This document shows positions 33,978-42,188 of a DNA stretch of 64,000 bases, one piece after another. Numbering within the stretch: the stretch's first letter is position 1; each line of letters opens with the position of its first letter. Position numbers and translations under genes: made by a program. The notes beneath the pieces are model-generated. The model did not search any database. It saw nothing but the letters and a program-made list of their open reading frames with translations, and had not been told where the DNA came from. The DNA is from Spongorhabdus nitratireducens (GTDB lineage: Bacteria > Pseudomonadota > Gammaproteobacteria > Pseudomonadales > Endozoicomonadaceae): assembly GCA_947387575.1 (NCBI GenBank), contig CANDOC010000001.1, positions 806,001 to 870,000 on the forward strand. The letters run 5' to 3'.

Positions 33978-34529
33978 ATGAAAGTTACAGAAACAGACCG
34001 AATTGAAATCAGGGAGTTTTGTGAAGTTGATACCGGGAATCTGGCTATCGTATTTTCGGACCCTGACGTTATGCACTACTCCTCACACGGGGTAAGAAAC
34101 AAACAGCAGATAAAGGACTTCATTCAACAGTGCCAGCAAAATTACAGATCCGATAATTTCGGGCAGTGGGGGCTATTCCACAAACACAGTGGTGAATTTT
34201 TAGGCGTCGCCGGTTTGAACAGAAGTACCGTAAGTGAACGTGAGTTAATTCATATCAGCTACCGGCTGGCAAAACCCTGCCAGGGCAAAGGTTATGCGCT
34301 GGAAGCCGTCAGAGGTATTCTCAGTCATGCAAGAAAAAATCTGGGCTTCTCCCTGATGCATGCCATGATTGATCCGGGGAATACCTCATCCCGTAAACTG
34401 GCACACAGGGCTGGTTTTCGGGTGATATCCAAATGCACCTTCAAAGGCTCGGAGCTGAACCTTTATCGCCTTACGCTTGATAATCGTGACGGAGTGACAC
34501 CGAGCTTAATGGAAGTAGACAGAACATGA
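33978..34529 (+). CDS. GNAT acetyltransferase, RimJ/RimL type
   Basis: A 183-residue N-acetyltransferase. The pattern is typical: ETDRIEIREFCEVD at the start, QWGLFHKHSGEFLGVAGLN near 58-76, the acetyl-CoA loop KPCQGKGYALEAVRGI (about 100-115) and NTSSRKLAHRAGF (about 134-146). It would acetylate an N-terminus or amine-bearing small molecule. Its stop overlaps the start of the pentapeptide gene (ATGA at 34526), so the two are coupled. Confidence 0.85.
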   Translation: MKVTETDRIEIREFCEVDTGNLAIVFSDPDVMHYSSHGVRNKQQIKDFIQQCQQNYRSDNFGQWGLFHKHSGEFLGVAGLNRSTVSERELIHISYRLAKPCQGKGYALEAVRGILSHARKNLGFSLMHAMIDPGNTSSRKLAHRAGFRVISKCTFKGSELNLYRLTLDNRDGVTPSLMEVDRT

Positions 34530-35128
34530 GCAAGCCTATTGAAAACCACGCCGAATACGACTCGGAAGCCTTTAATGATATTGATTTGAGTAACAGCAGG
34601 CTGACGGATATAGAATTCGATGCCTGCACCTTTATCAACTGCGATCTGAGCGAAACCGTTTTTGAAAAATGCCGGTTTATCGACTGTCTGTTCGACAAAT
34701 GCAATCTCAGTCTGGCCCGCCTGGACCATAGCCGGTTGCTGGAGGTCAGCTTCAGAAACAGCAAACTGATCGGTATTGACTGGACCCGGGTCGACTGGCC
34801 ACAGATTTTGCCTGCTGCCCCGGTCAGTTTTCATAGCTGCATTCTCAACGATGCCTGTTTTTTCGGCCTGAGTTTATCTGAACTTATCATGGAAGACTGC
34901 AAGGCGCATGACGTGGACTTTCGTGAAGGGGCTTTTGTAAAAGCCGTATTGAATGGCACTGATCTAACGAACAGTCTGTTTAATAATACCGACCTGTCAG
35001 CTGCCAGTTTTATTGAAGCAGCTAATTATAATATTGATATCAACTTCAATAACGTCAAAGGCGCCAGCTTCAGCCGCTATGAAGCTACCCGGCTGTTGGA
35101 GAGTCTGGGGATAGAACTCGTGGATTAA
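34526..35128 (+). CDS. Pentapeptide-repeat protein, Qnr/McbG-like
   Basis: A 200-residue right-handed quadrilateral helix protein with A(D/N)LxF-type repeats through most of its length (FNDIDLSNSRLTDIEFDACTF, DLSETVFEKCRF, DLTNSLFNNTDLSAASF). Total length, the hinge-like IGIDWTRVDW, the NYNIDINFNNVKGASFS segment and the closing helix EATRLLESLGIELVD match chromosomal Qnr/McbG-like proteins. Known relatives mimic DNA and shield gyrase from toxins or quinolones. Coupled to a GNAT gene, which suggests a small protection module; resistance is not demonstrable from sequence. Confidence 0.8.
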   Translation: MSKPIENHAEYDSEAFNDIDLSNSRLTDIEFDACTFINCDLSETVFEKCRFIDCLFDKCNLSLARLDHSRLLEVSFRNSKLIGIDWTRVDWPQILPAAPVSFHSCILNDACFFGLSLSELIMEDCKAHDVDFREGAFVKAVLNGTDLTNSLFNNTDLSAASFIEAANYNIDINFNNVKGASFSRYEATRLLESLGIELVD

Positions 35129-35225
35129 AGCATTCCGTTAATGAATTGAAGGCATTTATTTCATAGTGCCCGACCTGTCGCCTGTCAGATATATCTTTTA
35201 CTACTCCTTATACCAAGAAATCACT

Positions 35226-35996
35226 ATGACCAAAGCCGCTGAAATTGTTAAAAAGCTTGAATCCCATAAACTTCCCACCGTGAAAATCCAGCCATTACTT
35301 CGCAACGCTGATGATATCCGCAGCAGCAAGTTTGGCGGTAAGCCCTACTGGCCCAAGGGGATGGATTACCCGGTAAACAAGGAAGGCAAGGCACTCTATT
35401 TGCTGGCTCAGATCAACTTTGAAGAAGTACCGCCCCTGAAAGACTATCCGCAAACCGGCATCCTGCAGTTTTTTATAGAAAATGATGATCTGTACGGGAT
35501 GGATTTTGACAGGCCGATACAAGACGTTATAGAAGACCAAAGCGGATACCGGGTTATTTACCATAAGGACATCATTCAGACAGATTCCGATCTCGAACAG
35601 ACACTGCCGGAAGCCAATCAGGACACTATCCTTCCTCTGGAGCGGGAATATGCGGTGAGTTTCAAGCTGGAACAGGAGCTTCCTGCCGCAACGGATTACC
35701 GCTTTGAGGCCATTGCAGGCGACATATTCAACTTCGAAGAGGATGTTGCAGAATATATCTACGACAATTTCTCTGCCGTTGGTAGCAAACTGGGTGGCTA
35801 TGCCAATTTCACCCAGGAGGATCCTCGCGCACAGGGTGATGAACAATGGTTGCTGCTGTTTCAGCTGGATTCCGAGTGGGATAACGATATTGAAATTATG
35901 TGGGGGGATATGGGCGTCGCTAATTTCTTTATTCGGCAAGAGGATCTGGAACAGCAAGATTTTTCCGGAGTCTGGTATAACTGGGATTGTAGCTAA
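35226..35996 (+). CDS. YwqG-like (DUF1963) protein
   Basis: A 256-residue DUF1963 protein. Typical segments are KFGGKPYWPKGMDYP (about 36-50), LYLLAQINFEEVP (about 58-70), LQFFIENDDLYG and a late SKLGGYANFTQEDPR, then WLLLFQLDSEWD. The family is widespread, cytoplasmic and uncharacterised, often with immunity or stress genes. ATG 35226 is chosen; an upstream GTG at 35166 would add residues not typical of the family. Confidence 0.8.
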   Translation: MTKAAEIVKKLESHKLPTVKIQPLLRNADDIRSSKFGGKPYWPKGMDYPVNKEGKALYLLAQINFEEVPPLKDYPQTGILQFFIENDDLYGMDFDRPIQDVIEDQSGYRVIYHKDIIQTDSDLEQTLPEANQDTILPLEREYAVSFKLEQELPAATDYRFEAIAGDIFNFEEDVAEYIYDNFSAVGSKLGGYANFTQEDPRAQGDEQWLLLFQLDSEWDNDIEIMWGDMGVANFFIRQEDLEQQDFSGVWYNWDCS

Positions 35997-36015
35997 GCAG
36001 TTATCGGCCCGGCGG

Positions 36016-36051
36016 CCAGCCATACAGCAGTGCTAACTGTTATATGGCTGG
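36016..36051 (+). terminator. 9-bp perfect hairpin after YwqG-like gene
   Basis: CCAGCCATA (36016-36024) and TATGGCTGG (36043-36051) pair perfectly, with an inner ACAG/CTGT extension. Followed by TCGTTTC; likely terminator 20 bases after the stop. Confidence 0.55.
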
Positions 36052-36128
36052 TCGTTTCAGGAACAGTACCCTGTAGACCTCCGGGTTTATTCTGATACCA
36101 AATATCAGGCAGCTGCTAATATCGTACG

Positions 36129-36872
36129 ATGAATCCTCTACCCTACATAAAAAATGTCCGTTTAAAGCGCGATCAGGTTGCCTCATTTAATACTTATCCT
36201 TTCTCCATTCCTGCCATCAAGGAACTGTATGATCTTGAATTTTCAGACACCGTAACGATTTTTGTTGGTGAAAATGGCAGTGGTAAATCCACTTTGCTGG
36301 AAGCCATAGCGGTCGCACTGGGCTTTAATGCCGAGGGCGGCACCAAAAACTTTAACTTTGGTACCCGTCATACCCATTCCGATCTCTACCGATTTTTACG
36401 CCTGTCCAAATCCTATAAAAAATACCGTGACGGTTTCTTCCTGAGAGCTGAAAGCTTTTATAATGTCGCCACCAATATAGATGAGCTGGATGAAGAATCC
36501 GGTGGCCCGCCGATCATAGACTCTTACGGTGGCATATCGTTGCATAAGCAGTCCCACGGGGAGTCGTTCCTGGCATTGATGATTGAGCGGTTTGGCGGAC
36601 AAGGTCTGTATATTCTGGACGAACCCGAAGCGGCACTGTCGCCCTCACGACAACTGGCAGTACTCAGCAGAATGTCGCAGCTGATTAAACAGCAGTCGCA
36701 GTTTGTGATTGCGACCCACTCTCCCATCCTGATGGCTTACCCGGGGGCGCTGATTTACCAGATTGACCAGTCGGGTATTTATCCTGTCAGGTATGAAGAC
36801 ACCGAGCACTACCAGATTACCCGCGCCTTCCTTAATAACCCGGAGTCAATGCTGAAAAATCTTACGAGATAA
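36129..36872 (+). CDS. ABC-type AAA ATPase (AAA_21/RecF-like)
   Basis: A 247-residue stand-alone ATPase. Walker A GENGSGKST is at 47-55, the signature SHGESFLAL near 142-150, Walker B GLYILDEPEAALS near 158-170 and the switch His in THSP near 198. No transmembrane partner and no SMC coiled coil; similar to predicted ATPases of COG3910 and defence-associated AAA_21 proteins, though no nuclease gene adjoins. Cytoplasmic; substrate unknown. The ribosome-binding site is weak. Confidence 0.85.
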   Translation: MNPLPYIKNVRLKRDQVASFNTYPFSIPAIKELYDLEFSDTVTIFVGENGSGKSTLLEAIAVALGFNAEGGTKNFNFGTRHTHSDLYRFLRLSKSYKKYRDGFFLRAESFYNVATNIDELDEESGGPPIIDSYGGISLHKQSHGESFLALMIERFGGQGLYILDEPEAALSPSRQLAVLSRMSQLIKQQSQFVIATHSPILMAYPGALIYQIDQSGIYPVRYEDTEHYQITRAFLNNPESMLKNLTR

Positions 36873-36944
36873 TGGAATTTAATGACCTATACAAGCCGGG
36901 GTGATATAGATGAGCCTGAAGAAGATTAATCGACAATAACGCTT

Positions 36945-37286
36945 ATGAAATATTTGATTGCTCTGCTGCTGATTCCACTCACCGGGTTTGGCATCGAACT
37001 TGAAACCGAAAGTCACATTATTTCCATTGATTCAAAGTGCTCTGAAGGTGAAGTTTCCTGTGCCCGTTATTTCTATACTGGCACCAACAAAACGACAGGT
37101 GAGGTCATAACGCTGCAAGGCTCATCCTGGCATACCACCTGTAATGACGGGGTTACACCCTGCCGGTTTGTCGGTTATAAATTCAGTCAGGGAAATACAA
37201 CGTACTGGGTGCATCAAGATGGTCTGTTTGAGGTCATACAGAATAGCCGGCAAGTGCTGATCAGTGAACAGGGGCAATGGAAGTAA
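36945..37286 (+). CDS. Small exported protein
   Basis: A 113-residue protein with a signal peptide (MKYLIALLLIPLTGFG). The beta-rich mature part has paired cysteines (CSEGEVSC and CNDGVTPC), two C-x6-C loops that probably form disulfides. The surrounding pattern, CSEGEVxC...YxGTxKxTGExIxLxGxxxH, is one I associate with small secreted proteins of gammaproteobacteria, without a known role. Confidence 0.65.
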   Translation: MKYLIALLLIPLTGFGIELETESHIISIDSKCSEGEVSCARYFYTGTNKTTGEVITLQGSSWHTTCNDGVTPCRFVGYKFSQGNTTYWVHQDGLFEVIQNSRQVLISEQGQWK

Positions 37287-37358
37287 TCAGCCCCCAAAAC
37301 CAGGTTTTTTCCAACCAGAACCCGGTTCTGCAAATAACAATAACAAGAGCATGACTCC

Positions 37359-37850
37359 ATGGAATTTTTCTACAGTTCCCCCCTAGGCGCCCTGCACTCC
37401 CTCTCAGCCCTGGTGGCTCTGATTGCCGGAGCCATTGTATTCCGGAAACGGAAAGGCACGGGTCAGCATAAAAAGGTCGGTTATATCTATATCGCCTCGA
37501 TGCTGACACTGAATCTGTCGGCCCTTTTTCTACAGAATATGACCGGCGGCTTCAGCTGGTTTCACCTGTTTATCCTGATGAGCCTGCCCTATCTGTTGAT
37601 CGGCATGTACTACCCGATATTTGCACGACAGAAAAACAAGCGGTGGCAAGTCTACCATTTTGAGTACCTGTCATTCAGTTACGTGGGGCTGCTGGCAGCT
37701 TTTGTGGCAGAGGTTATTATCCGGGTGCCGCTGGCAGCGGGAGTATCATCGCTTAACCAGTTTATTGTCGGGATTTTTGTTGCGGCGGGTATGGTTGGGT
37801 TCGTCGGAGACCGGGTGATCAGATACTACCGGACGAAATTGTTCGGGTAA
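37359..37850 (+). CDS. DUF2306-like membrane protein
   Basis: A 163-residue protein with four to five transmembrane segments (about 8-28, 43-62, 67-87, 104-126, 132-152). The opening LGALHSLSALVALIAGAIVFRKRKGTGQHKKVGYIYI is typical of DUF2306: a membrane helix, then a KGTxxHKxxGYIY loop. Inner-membrane protein of unknown function; heme or electron-transfer roles have been suggested for the family only by topology. Confidence 0.75.
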   Translation: MEFFYSSPLGALHSLSALVALIAGAIVFRKRKGTGQHKKVGYIYIASMLTLNLSALFLQNMTGGFSWFHLFILMSLPYLLIGMYYPIFARQKNKRWQVYHFEYLSFSYVGLLAAFVAEVIIRVPLAAGVSSLNQFIVGIFVAAGMVGFVGDRVIRYYRTKLFG

Positions 37851-38012
37851 TCCCGAGCCAGTAAAACTCCTCATTTCAGGTTGAACAAACAATGACTCCC
37901 ATGTACAGCCAAAGTGCTGATTGATCCTGAAGACAGATAGGTAAAAAATGGCGTGCTGGCTATCCTGAATCTGTGACATATAATGCGCCATCCATGATGT
38001 AAGGTCGCAAAC

Positions 38013-38870
38013 ATGACAACAAGAACCTACCGCCTTCTGATCTCATGCCCGGATGCCAGTGGCATCGTTGCCTCTGTCAGTGATTTCATTGCCAGCCATG
38101 GTGGCTGGATTCTGGAAGCGAACCACCATTCTGACCCGGAGACGGGTCGCTTCTACATGCGTAATGAAATCAGGGCTGACAGTCTGCCATTTGATCTTGA
38201 GGGTTTCAGAACCGGTTTTCAGCCCATTGCTGATCGCTTGAAGCTGGAATGGAGTATCAACGATTCAGGCACGCCCCATAAAGTGGCGCTGCTGGCCAGT
38301 AAACAGGCTCACTGTTTGTCAGACCTGCTCTACCGCTGGCGCAGTGGTGACCTGCATATGGATATTCCCTGTGTCATTTCCAATCATGATGATCTTCGCG
38401 GGTATGTAGAATGGCATGGCATTCCATTCCACCATGTTCCGGTCAATAAAGAGAATAAAGCTGAAGCTTACAATCGTATGACTGAACTACTGACTGAACA
38501 TGATGTGGATTCCGTTGTATTAGCGAGATATATGCAGATTATTCCGCCAGCGTTGTGTGATATCTACAAGAATCGCCTGATCAATATTCATCACAGCTTC
38601 CTGCCCTCTTTTGTGGGTGCCAAACCGTACCATCAGGCCTATTCCCGTGGTGTGAAACTGGTGGGTGCGACCTGTCATTATGTGACGGAAGAGCTGGATG
38701 CAGGTCCGATTATCGAGCAGGACGTTATCCGTGTGGGCCATAACCATTTGCCGGAAGATATGGTTCGACTGGGCAAGGATGTAGAGAAAACGGTTCTCGC
38801 CCGCGGTCTGCGATATCACCTGGAAGACCGGGTCATTGTTGACGAAGGCAAAACCATCATTCTTGATTGA
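38013..38870 (+). CDS. purU: Formyltetrahydrofolate deformylase
   Basis: A 285-residue enzyme hydrolysing 10-formyl-THF to THF and formate, balancing one-carbon pools and supplying formate to PurT. Residues 1-80 form an ACT regulatory domain (YRLLISCPDASGIVASVSDFI). The formyltransferase domain follows with its catalytic INIHHSFLPSF (about 194-204) and the Asp in YVTEELDAGPII (about 228-239). Length matches E. coli PurU. TAAGGTCGC precedes the start and a TATAAT lies at 37979-37984. A stand-alone gene. Confidence 0.95.
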   Translation: MTTRTYRLLISCPDASGIVASVSDFIASHGGWILEANHHSDPETGRFYMRNEIRADSLPFDLEGFRTGFQPIADRLKLEWSINDSGTPHKVALLASKQAHCLSDLLYRWRSGDLHMDIPCVISNHDDLRGYVEWHGIPFHHVPVNKENKAEAYNRMTELLTEHDVDSVVLARYMQIIPPALCDIYKNRLINIHHSFLPSFVGAKPYHQAYSRGVKLVGATCHYVTEELDAGPIIEQDVIRVGHNHLPEDMVRLGKDVEKTVLARGLRYHLEDRVIVDEGKTIILD

Positions 38871-38896
38871 TGAGCCGGGGCCTGATGATCAGCCGG

Positions 38897-39466
38897 TTAT
38901 TGAGACCACTCCATCACCAGGCCATCTTCAATATAATGAAACCGCCTCCTGTTCGGACCAACCGCTAAAGAGGTCCAGTCACTCTCCTGTGACTGGACAT
39001 AGCCGCCAATCATCTGTCCCTGATCGTTGATCAGGCAGTTCATGGTATAGAACGCCATGGTGACACCGTGGTGCACATCAGCCCTTATTAATGTATTGCC
39101 ATCAATGACCAGCGCCTTTGTCTCATTAAACAGGAAGGCCGGCCTCAGATATTCCCGCATATCGGAATCGTATTTTTTCATCACCCTCATACAACCGGAC
39201 TCAGCCCGGTTCACTGTGCTCAGGTCGATTACCTCATCAGACGTTATCTCATTCCCCATGATCCCGGAAAATGATTGATAGACATGCTGCCACTCGGCAG
39301 GTATTTCACCGCGGGCTACTAATGGTTTCTGACCTTCATGGCTGAAGATAAGAAAGCAGATAGCAATAACAATCATCCCTGTTCGGGTAAATGCCAGCCG
39401 GATGGCTAAAAAGATCGTAAACAGCCAGGAGAACAGCGGGAAGCCTCCGTTATCGTTACAGCTCAT
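38897..39466 (-). CDS. Membrane-anchored protein of unknown function
   Basis: A 189-residue protein with one hydrophobic region (about 11-42, possibly a signal anchor of two short helices) and a soluble C-terminal domain with two cysteines (SGCMRVM, MNCLIND). AGAGAAG precedes the start at a distance. Convergent with purU, with 26 bp between stops. No family recognised. Confidence 0.6.
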   Translation of the reverse strand: MSCNDNGGFPLFSWLFTIFLAIRLAFTRTGMIVIAICFLIFSHEGQKPLVARGEIPAEWQHVYQSFSGIMGNEITSDEVIDLSTVNRAESGCMRVMKKYDSDMREYLRPAFLFNETKALVIDGNTLIRADVHHGVTMAFYTMNCLINDQGQMIGGYVQSQESDWTSLAVGPNRRRFHYIEDGLVMEWSQ

Positions 39467-39650
39467 AGATCAGGAACTTCTCTGCGGGGCGGGACTTTGG
39501 GTGTTGGCAGTTAAAATCTGATTTGCAGTATGCTTCAGACGCCTCATGATCGCAGAAGAAAGCTACGGATCAATCCGCATCTGACGCAGTGAAATTTAAT
39601 TGACAACTTCATTATAATACACAAAAGTCTCTTTATTTGAGGTGTTAGTA

Positions 39651-39983
39651 GTGAAAGAGTGGTTGTTCTTATTTATTGCAATAGCAGGTGAAGTGGTAGC
39701 AACGTCATCCCTGAAAGCGGCTGAAGGATTCACTAAACTCACGCCCTCCATTATTGTTCTGGCGGGTTATTCTGTAGCGTTCTATTTTCTGTCACTCGCG
39801 TTAAAAACCATCCCGGTTGGTGTGGCCTATGCAATCTGGGCGGGCCTGGGCGTGGTGTTAGTGGCTTTGGTCGCCTGGCTGGTGCTTGGTCAGAAGCTGG
39901 ATCTGCCATCAATGGTCGGCATGGGATTTATCGTTACCGGCGTTATTATTTTGAATGTTTTTTCAAAAACAAACGTTCATTAA
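39651..39983 (+). CDS. EmrE-type small multidrug resistance transporter
   Basis: A 110-residue four-helix SMR pump, the exact length of E. coli EmrE. The essential glutamate lies in [16 protein letters not shown] (helix 1), with [17 protein letters not shown] in helix 3 and [11 protein letters not shown] in helix 4. It exchanges cationic drugs or metabolites for protons as an antiparallel dimer. I chose GTG 39651 because GAGG lies 9 bases upstream; GTG 39642 is too close to it. An AraC-type regulator follows 17 bp downstream. Confidence 0.9.
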   Translation: MKEWLFLFIAIAGEVVATSSLKAAEGFTKLTPSIIVLAGYSVAFYFLSLALKTIPVGVAYAIWAGLGVVLVALVAWLVLGQKLDLPSMVGMGFIVTGVIILNVFSKTNVH

Positions 39984-40000
39984 CGCTGACCTAGCATAAC

Positions 40001-40816
40001 ATGCAACAACTCATCTCATCCGCAAAACACCGGCTGGCAAAAACTGACGCCCTGCCCTTCACTGTCTACACCTCCATCAAAGAACAGCATATCTTCAACG
40101 TCAGAATCAACAAGCCAATGCTGATCTGCGTGCTGGATGGTTACAAGCAGCTAGGGAAACAAGGTGATTTCGAGTGTGGCACTGGAAGTTTTGTCTTTCT
40201 CTCCAACAAGCCGGCGCTGGAGCTGCGTAATATTCCCGGAGACACGGAATACTTCGCGCTGATTATCGAGTTTGATCACAGTGACTTTGACTGCTTCGAA
40301 ACCAAAGAAGCAAGCACCGATACCTTTTTCCAGGGAGCAATCGATCAAACCCTGCAGCAAACACTGCAACAGTTTGTTGAATGGTCTGCCTTTGCACCGC
40401 CGGAGATGTGGCCACTGCGGCGGCGGGAAATTCTGCAACTGCTCTATCACCATGGTTATAAGCAGGTCTGCTCAGTGATGGAGCCGCCGGGTCTGAGCCA
40501 TAAGATATACGGCATGATGGCGAGCCATATCAATGATGACCTCAATGCCGCCATTGTCTCGGCCAGACTGGCTATGAGTGAATCGACCTTGCGTCGCAAA
40601 CTCAACACAGAAGGCACCAGCCTGCAGGAGATTAAAGACAGTGCCCGGCTTAACTATGGGCTGCATCGGGTACAGGTCAGTGCTGATCCCATCGGCCGGA
40701 TTGCAGAACAGTGTGGTTTCCAGTCCCAGTCCCGCTTTACCGATAAATTCAAAAAGCTGTTTGGTATGACCCCCACAGCATTAAGAAAAACCCGCTTGAG
40801 CGATTCAGGCGAATAG
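40001..40816 (+). CDS. AraC-family regulator
   Basis: A 271-residue regulator. The N-terminal part (about 1-150) is a cupin-like sensor with DFECGTGSFVFLSNKP. The C-terminal two helix-turn-helix motifs are VSARLAMSESTLRRKLNTEGTSLQEIK (about 185-211) and IGRIAEQCGFQSQSRFTDKFKKLFGMTP (about 229-256). Overall it is GadX/YgiV-like. It lies 17 bp after the EmrE-type gene and 87 bp before the YbhB gene; control of the pump is a reasonable guess. Confidence 0.85.
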   Translation: MQQLISSAKHRLAKTDALPFTVYTSIKEQHIFNVRINKPMLICVLDGYKQLGKQGDFECGTGSFVFLSNKPALELRNIPGDTEYFALIIEFDHSDFDCFETKEASTDTFFQGAIDQTLQQTLQQFVEWSAFAPPEMWPLRRREILQLLYHHGYKQVCSVMEPPGLSHKIYGMMASHINDDLNAAIVSARLAMSESTLRRKLNTEGTSLQEIKDSARLNYGLHRVQVSADPIGRIAEQCGFQSQSRFTDKFKKLFGMTPTALRKTRLSDSGE

Positions 40817-40903
40817 TTGGCTGGTTTTGATCTAATCCTTCGGCCAGATACATTTTATCCTGAAGCCCTGTTAACAAGCCTGACTTGAGACGGGGTAAAA
40901 CGG

Positions 40904-41461
40904 ATGATGAGAAAAGTAACAACCCGACTGGTGTTGTGTCTTTCAGTTGTATCAAGCGCAGCACTGGCTGATTCATTCACACTACAGAGTGAAGATATCG
41001 CCCAAGGTCAGTTTATGAGCACGGCGCAGGAATATCAGGGTTTTGGTTGCTCCGGAGGCAATACTTCACCACAGCTGTCCTGGTCTAATGCCCCACAAGG
41101 CACCAAAGCGTTTGCGGTAATGGTCTATGACCCGGATGCGCCCACCGGCAGTGGTTGGTGGCACTGGCAGCTGGTTAATATTCCAGCCAATGTGGCCTCA
41201 CTGCCGGCCGGAGCCGGTGACCCGGCTAAACGTCTTACACCTGAAGGCAGCATCCAGATAAGCAACGATTACGGTGCCAAAGCCTTTGGCGGCGCCTGTC
41301 CTCCGCAAGGGCATGGCGTGCATCGCTATCAGTTTACCGTTCACGCACTGTCGCAAAAACTGGATCTACCGGAAAATGCCTCAGGCGCACTGACGGGTTA
41401 TATGGTCAACGCCCACTCACTGGCATCAAGCCGTATTGAGGCCCTTTACCAGCGCGAATAA
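40904..41461 (+). CDS. Periplasmic YbhB/YbcL-family protein
   Basis: A 185-residue phosphatidylethanolamine-binding-protein fold with a signal peptide (RLVLCLSVVSSAALA). Family motifs are TSPQLSW (about 52-58), VYDPDAPTGSGWWHWQLVNIP (about 75-95) and GVHRYQFTVHAL (about 145-156). The bacterial family is linked by name to Raf-kinase inhibitors, but its role is unknown; a small anion-binding pocket is typical. Two ATG codons in tandem (40904, 40907) could start it. An 8-bp hairpin follows. Confidence 0.85.
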   Translation: MMRKVTTRLVLCLSVVSSAALADSFTLQSEDIAQGQFMSTAQEYQGFGCSGGNTSPQLSWSNAPQGTKAFAVMVYDPDAPTGSGWWHWQLVNIPANVASLPAGAGDPAKRLTPEGSIQISNDYGAKAFGGACPPQGHGVHRYQFTVHALSQKLDLPENASGALTGYMVNAHSLASSRIEALYQRE

Positions 41462-41485
41462 AAGTTATCTGTAAAACCTCAAGCT

Positions 41486-41508
41486 GCCGTCAGTGTGGGC
41501 CTGACGGC
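41486..41508 (+). terminator. 8-bp perfect hairpin
   Basis: GCCGTCAG and CTGACGGC pair around a 7-nt loop, 24 bases after the YbhB-family stop. No long T run. Confidence 0.55.
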
Positions 41509-41562
41509 TACTGGCAAGTGGCTTTATACTGGGACCATTCGCATATAAAAAAGAGAACAAAC

Positions 41563-42159
41563 ATGAAGGATCAGCCGTATACCATCAGCTACTTCTCCGG
41601 CCCGGAAGCCAGAAAATATCGGGATGATATTGCTGCAATCCGAATCGGTTTGTTCAAGGAATTTCCCTATCTCTATGAAGGCGACCTGACATACGAAACC
41701 GAATACCTGGAAACCTATTTCTCCCAACCGAATGCCCTGATTATGCTGGCCTTCCATAACAACAAGGTGGTCGGGTATTCCAGCTCGGTATCACTGGCGG
41801 ATGAACTCGAGGAGATCAAAGCCCCCTTCTCTGGCGACAATGTGCCGCTGGATAAAATGCTCTATATCGGCGAGGCGATGATTTACCCGAAATTTCGAAG
41901 TAAGGGCATGTTCAGGCACTTTATGGAAAGTCATGAGCAGAAAGCAAAAACAGACGGTTTTGAGCAGATTGTTTTCATGACCGTAGACAGGGAAAGCGAT
42001 CACCCTTTGCGACCCGCGGATTACCGGGAGCTTGGCCCTATCTTTGAATACTACGGATACAGCAAGATTCCGAACAAGAGGGTTCATATGGAATGGGATC
42101 AGGTCGACACGGGTGCTGATACGGCCAACACCCTCTCTCTCTGGATCAAGGCGGCATAA
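41563..42159 (+). CDS. GNAT-like acetyltransferase
   Basis: A 198-residue protein. GNAT features include YRDDIAAIRIGLFKEFPYLYEGD at the start, ALIMLAFHNNKVVGYSSSV near 57-75, and the acetyl-CoA segment GEAMIYPKFRSKGMFRHFME near 105-124, which keeps RxxGxxR/H-like spacing. ATG 41563, after AGAG, is preferred over 41518. The YxxxPDxR-like acceptor is unknown. It lies convergent with a long leftward beta-propeller gene. Confidence 0.75.
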   Translation: MKDQPYTISYFSGPEARKYRDDIAAIRIGLFKEFPYLYEGDLTYETEYLETYFSQPNALIMLAFHNNKVVGYSSSVSLADELEEIKAPFSGDNVPLDKMLYIGEAMIYPKFRSKGMFRHFMESHEQKAKTDGFEQIVFMTVDRESDHPLRPADYRELGPIFEYYGYSKIPNKRVHMEWDQVDTGADTANTLSLWIKAA

Positions 42160-42188
42160 CCGGGCGCCAGCCCGGTGCACGTGCGGTC

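Noticed and set aside
35295-36023. 242-codon frame antisense to the YwqG-like gene
   Set aside because: DUF1963 motifs on the other strand explain the DNA.
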